A stretch of 64,000 nt of DNA from Membranipora membranacea (taxonomy: Eukaryota > Bryozoa > Gymnolaemata > Cheilostomatida > Membraniporidae): the NCBI GenBank assembly GCA_914767715.1, contig OU612068.1:33544001-33608000 (forward strand), in the 5' to 3' direction. A program made the position numbers and the translations under genes. Of the stretch, positions 60,282 to 64,000 are shown piece after piece (the first letter of the stretch is position 1; each line of letters begins with the position of its first letter). The notes under the pieces were generated by a model. That model had not been told where the DNA came from and ran no database searches. It saw only the letters and a list, made by a program, of their open reading frames with translations.

Positions 60282-61969
60282 TCCCCCATCGAAAAAAGCT
60301 TGTTAAGACAGGCTATACCTACCTACTACCTTAGTACCTACTCCTAGCTAGAGCAAGCTAAACTTTAGCTAGGGATTAGCTTAATTATTTATTTCATGTT
60401 ATCACAGAGTAAGGATTGGATCAATGAGGATCCAAGAGGGAGTTCATTGATTGGATATACAGAGGGGACACTTCAATGATAGTTATAGTGCCTGTGGTCT
60501 TTGATTCACTGGGGGAAAATTGTGCACAGCTGGATGCCAAAAACTCATTATCTCTATATGTTATAATGGCATATGATATAACTCATTTTAAAAACACAGA
60601 TAGGTTATAGCCTATGTATCCTAGTAAAAAATGGCAATAATATGGTGTATAGCTTGAAGGTTGGACATTCCAACAAAGTTAGAAATCAGTATTTAAGATA
60701 AATACAGAATGAATTATGGCCCATCAAAGGTAGGGATGTCTGCAAGAAAAATGCCATTATAACATATAGAGATAATGAGTTTTTGGCTTGGCTATTGATC
60801 TTCTATATCACTATCAGTGTTGATCTTGGATCCTCTGATGTCAAATCCAATAGAATTTGAGTGTCAGCATTAATATCATCAACTTTAAAGATATAACAGC
60901 ATTAGCTGAAATGGTTTTTAGTAGTGCGTAACAAGTTATTATCAACTTGGAGGCGCAATTCACTATTGGCCTCAGATCAACCGGTGATCCTGACTGGGCT
61001 GGACAACGTTTCAATGGTCAGCCGGTGGGTTATAAGTAAGAGGAAAATAAATAAAATTATATGACAGATAACTATATACATGTAGGCCTACATAAAATAC
61101 CAACCGAAATGACAACTTCCCAGAGTAGCCAGCAGGCTGTCAACATTATGATTCTGGGAGATATGTGACAGCATGTCACTTAGGCCAACCTACATGTACA
61201 TGTGACTTCGGGTGTAGAGGAGGGAGGGGGGGGGGGGCTTGTTAACTCTCATTTCTTTTATCAGCCAATAGAATAGATAGACAGTTACAAACAACCTGTT
61301 GTAGCAAGATAGGTAAAATTCCCATTCCCTTGTGTTCATCTATATTTACCTTTTGATCACCCTCTATCAACCAAATCACTCTGGTGTTCCGCACCTTGTA
61401 TCCTCCAATATGGACAATTTATTTCACGCCAAGAATTTGCAGAAGTCATGTTGAGAGTGTTGCAAGTTCAGAAGAAACATAAGGGTATAGAAAAACCGCA
61501 GAATGTCATCAACAACCTCAAAATTTGATCCCCAGACATAAAATGCTAGGTATATCCCACTAAGGCATTTACCATATTCCATCTGTGTTTGGATGCTTCA
61601 AAAGCATTTTCTTTCATGTCGTTATCTTTAATACGCGATAAATTGTTTATCCTGAGACATAGAAATTGGTCCATACCACATGAAAACTGTACGCTGTACT
61701 AAATCGGAGAAGATGCATATTCCTAGCTATCCAAGACATTTAAGTCGTATCAAATCATTCAAATTTTTGCTTTTATCTCAATCCGCATTCAAAATGTAGT
61801 TTATATATATATATATATGCGCAGTATTACATCAGCATTTAACAGCAGTTCACATTCATAATAATTGTTCTGAAGTAGGAATCGGACTTGATTACATAAC
61901 TTAGCAACTCTTGTTTACAGGGGGATAACACTTTTCTTTCTGGCTTGTGTACCTCAGTAATCAGTCAAG

Positions 61970-63952
61970 ATGATGCACGAATTTTGGAAAACTGCTATGA
62001 CTAGTAGTATAATCCCTTCTCAAGAATGGCTGATGCAGGGAAGTGTTGTTGATCAGCATAAAGACACTCTAAAACATAGACTAGAGGGGCTCTGTGACAA
62101 CACAGAGACAGGGGAAGAGAAATTCTCTGACCATGAGATGGTTTATACACTAAAACACAACGAACACAGTATGAGCTTACATGTACGACAAGCACTAGAT
62201 CATCCTCATCTACCATGGTAAGCTGCTGTACATCATACATTAGCATGCCTGTCATTCATATTGTATGAATTAAAAATGTTTGCTCTCCCTATTCCATGCT
62301 GTTGTTTTGTAATATTGAGAAGTACATGACAATCTCAATCATGAATGATATGATTGATTGATTGACTGTAATATTATCACTGACTAATACAGGTGTGAGA
62401 AATAGTTCCTGATTCGCATACTCATGCTGAAGAAGTAAAGAAGAGGTAGCCCAGCCTTGCATTACCTATGTGCCATAAGAAACCCAGCCTTCCTTACTGA
62501 TACCTTACTGAATTCACCATTGGATAGCGTTCTTGTGCATTATCCACTCGTAGGTGTTGATATGCACACTGGAATCGGCTGTCCACTGCTAATTTTGATT
62601 TAAAATGTCTTTCCAGCTATGTTCTCAATTTGTCCCAAATTTCCCTGACTTGAGATGTATAATTTCCTTTTCAGGCATATAAGGTACCTCGGTGATGATA
62701 TGAACAAATGTGATAATATCATTGTGAGGTCCTGTCTTGAGTCTGCTGTGTCTAACAATATTTTGGATTATCTTCGAGCCATGGGGTTCAGGTGAGGTTA
62801 TATTACTACAGAATCAGTTCTATCAGTTATCAATCTTCCCAGCTCAGACCTATAATTTGAAAAGGTCAAACAATTTCTCAAATGGTCCATGGTATCCTGC
62901 AGTTAAAACACTGAGAAGGCCTTTAATGATAAAAACTGCGTTCTCTATAGCATTTCAACCTATGTTTATGTTTGACTGCGCTAACACTTTACACATCGCT
63001 TACTTGTATGGTTCGTAGATGGCAGTCCCATTGAGTCTGACACTTTGAATGCCAAGTCTTACATGTCAGGTTTGGTCAAAGTTTAGGGTTTGGGAGTTGT
63101 TGCAAACTCCCTGGTCGAAGCTAACATTGATCTCTTTTATTATACTTAGTTGTCTTCTCACTGACACAGAGGAGACGACTCGTAATATCCGTCAATGATT
63201 ACTGTTTTAGGTTAGATTATGAGTTTGTAGCGAGAGGTGTGATGTACAGGCGTGGTAAGATGAGGATTACAGTAGCATCCATATTCAAGATGCCAAACCC
63301 AGGAGATACTGTAAATATAGACGCAATCAACATGTCTCATCTTGTTGAGCTTAGCGTCATGGCCGCCAAAACGGTAAGAATGCCTGTCAGGGTTGTGTAC
63401 TATCTCTATGTTGATTTATAGCAGGCGGGTTTATACATCAAATTGATATGTTCAATGCAACTTTTCATGTGCCTTGTCTGGTATGTTTAACTCACTAATT
63501 CAGTATACTTTTATCAATATACCGAGAACATGAGCATTGAAAGCATTGTTGCACAGTTTTCTTCCTAGGATTTTCTGCCCAGTGACTAGCAGCACTTCGG
63601 TTCATGCCGGATTGTTTTATGAAGCTAAAATGTATTCTTTATTTTCAGGAGGAAGTGGAGCAGGATATGACAAACTTTGCTCAGCAGCTCAAACCGTATC
63701 CTTTAAAAATTAAATCAAAGTCACAGAATCAGCCATATAATACACGCCATCTAAACATCAATGATTAATTTAAATCTAAATTTGCTATTGTTTCCGCTGG
63801 TTTATGTTGATTGTAAGCTTTAGAAGTGTAACAGCAACAAAGATTTCCTGATTATCAGATCTTGTGACATTCATTCTTGTAATTTCCTTAGCCAATATTT
63901 CTTCAGACTTGTTACTTTGGAGAAGATTGATCATAGACAGTTTTCTAATTGA
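61970..63952 (+). CDS. MED18: Mediator complex subunit 18 (MED18)
   Basis: Five exons, 61970-62217, 62675-62791, 63211-63373, 63649-63695 and 63907-63952, give 207 codons (206 aa; human 208). Key blocks are EWLMQGSVVDQHKDTLKHRL, LEGLCDNTE, DHEMVYTLKH, PWHIRYLGDD, MGFRLDYEFVARGVMYRRGK, MSHLVELSVMAAK, and MTNFAQQLKP with LVTLEKIDHRQF, matching MED18 in order. MED18 belongs to the Mediator head module, where it pairs with MED20 to form a movable jaw contacting RNA polymerase II. Two in-frame ATGs open the frame (61970 and 61973); the first is used here. The gene looks complete and compact. Confidence 0.95.
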
Positions 63953-64000
63953 GCGACAGCAGTGGAAGCTCAGTAATATCAGCTCTAATACAGCACCTAC

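Larger units (their letters stand above)
57499..61969. other. Intergenic region between SKA2-like gene and MED18
   Basis: The region holds the 5' flank of the SKA2-like gene, an unassigned minus-strand open frame (57856-58404), a foldback element (58699-58812), the GC-rich structured block (59227-59348), a hairpin at 60220-60281, a G-run at about 61225-61238 and a TA repeat at about 61802-61818. The stretches 59400-60180 and 60460-61220 show nothing I can support. Confidence 0.5.

Noticed and set aside
1-64000. CRISPR arrays, operons, prophage or plasmid features
   Set aside because: All clear genes are spliced animal genes; the regular repeats are minisatellites without unique spacers.

Overview
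The window is animal nuclear DNA. Every recognisable gene is split by GT-AG introns of about 0.1-3 kb, the DNA is AT-rich, and the proteins are conserved metazoan ones, including an axonemal regulator and a centriolar appendage protein, so the animal has motile cilia. The species cannot be fixed from the sequence; a non-vertebrate metazoan with medium-length introns fits best. There is no operon, CRISPR array or prokaryotic feature. I assembled exons by hand from reading frame, splice consensus and remembered family similarity. The eight gene models with both a start and a stop in the window each sum to a whole number of codons, but single-base errors at exon edges are possible.

Gene order: (1) 3' end of a magnesium-dependent phosphatase 1 (MDP1) gene, + strand, 255-774; (2) DRC2/CCDC65, - strand, 2826-6159; (3) CEP89/CCDC123, + strand, 6897-14807, head-to-head with DRC2 across about 740 bp that carries a perfect RFX-type X-box; (4) ACIN1 (Acinus), - strand, 15336-26709, tail-to-tail with CEP89; (5) BLOC1S4 (cappuccino), + strand, 28196-30974; (6) PMS2, + strand, 33027-42152, complete with all endonuclease motifs; (7) an ANKRD33-like ankyrin protein, + strand, 45841-53563; (8) a small coiled-coil protein resembling SKA2, - strand, 54909-57498; (9) MED18, + strand, 61970-63952.

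Mobile DNA lies in introns and intergenic DNA. An ACIN1 intron holds a non-LTR retrotransposon with a 702-codon open reverse transcriptase frame, a 5' inversion typical of twin priming and an 11-bp candidate target-site duplication. A PMS2 intron holds a 5'-truncated LINE of another lineage, and another PMS2 intron holds a 1.34-kb near-perfect palindrome. An ankyrin-gene intron holds a nested palindromic DNA transposon with a pogo-like DNA-binding ORF and a tRNA-like segment. Several short foldback families recur across the window. Minisatellites occur at about 2.5, 4.4, 8.7 and 16.9 kb.

The genes do not form one pathway. The only clear functional pairing is DRC2-CEP89, both ciliary and sharing a promoter region. 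I see no convincing new multi-gene system. The least explained item is a GC-rich, strongly self-complementary block of about 120 bp at 59227-59348.
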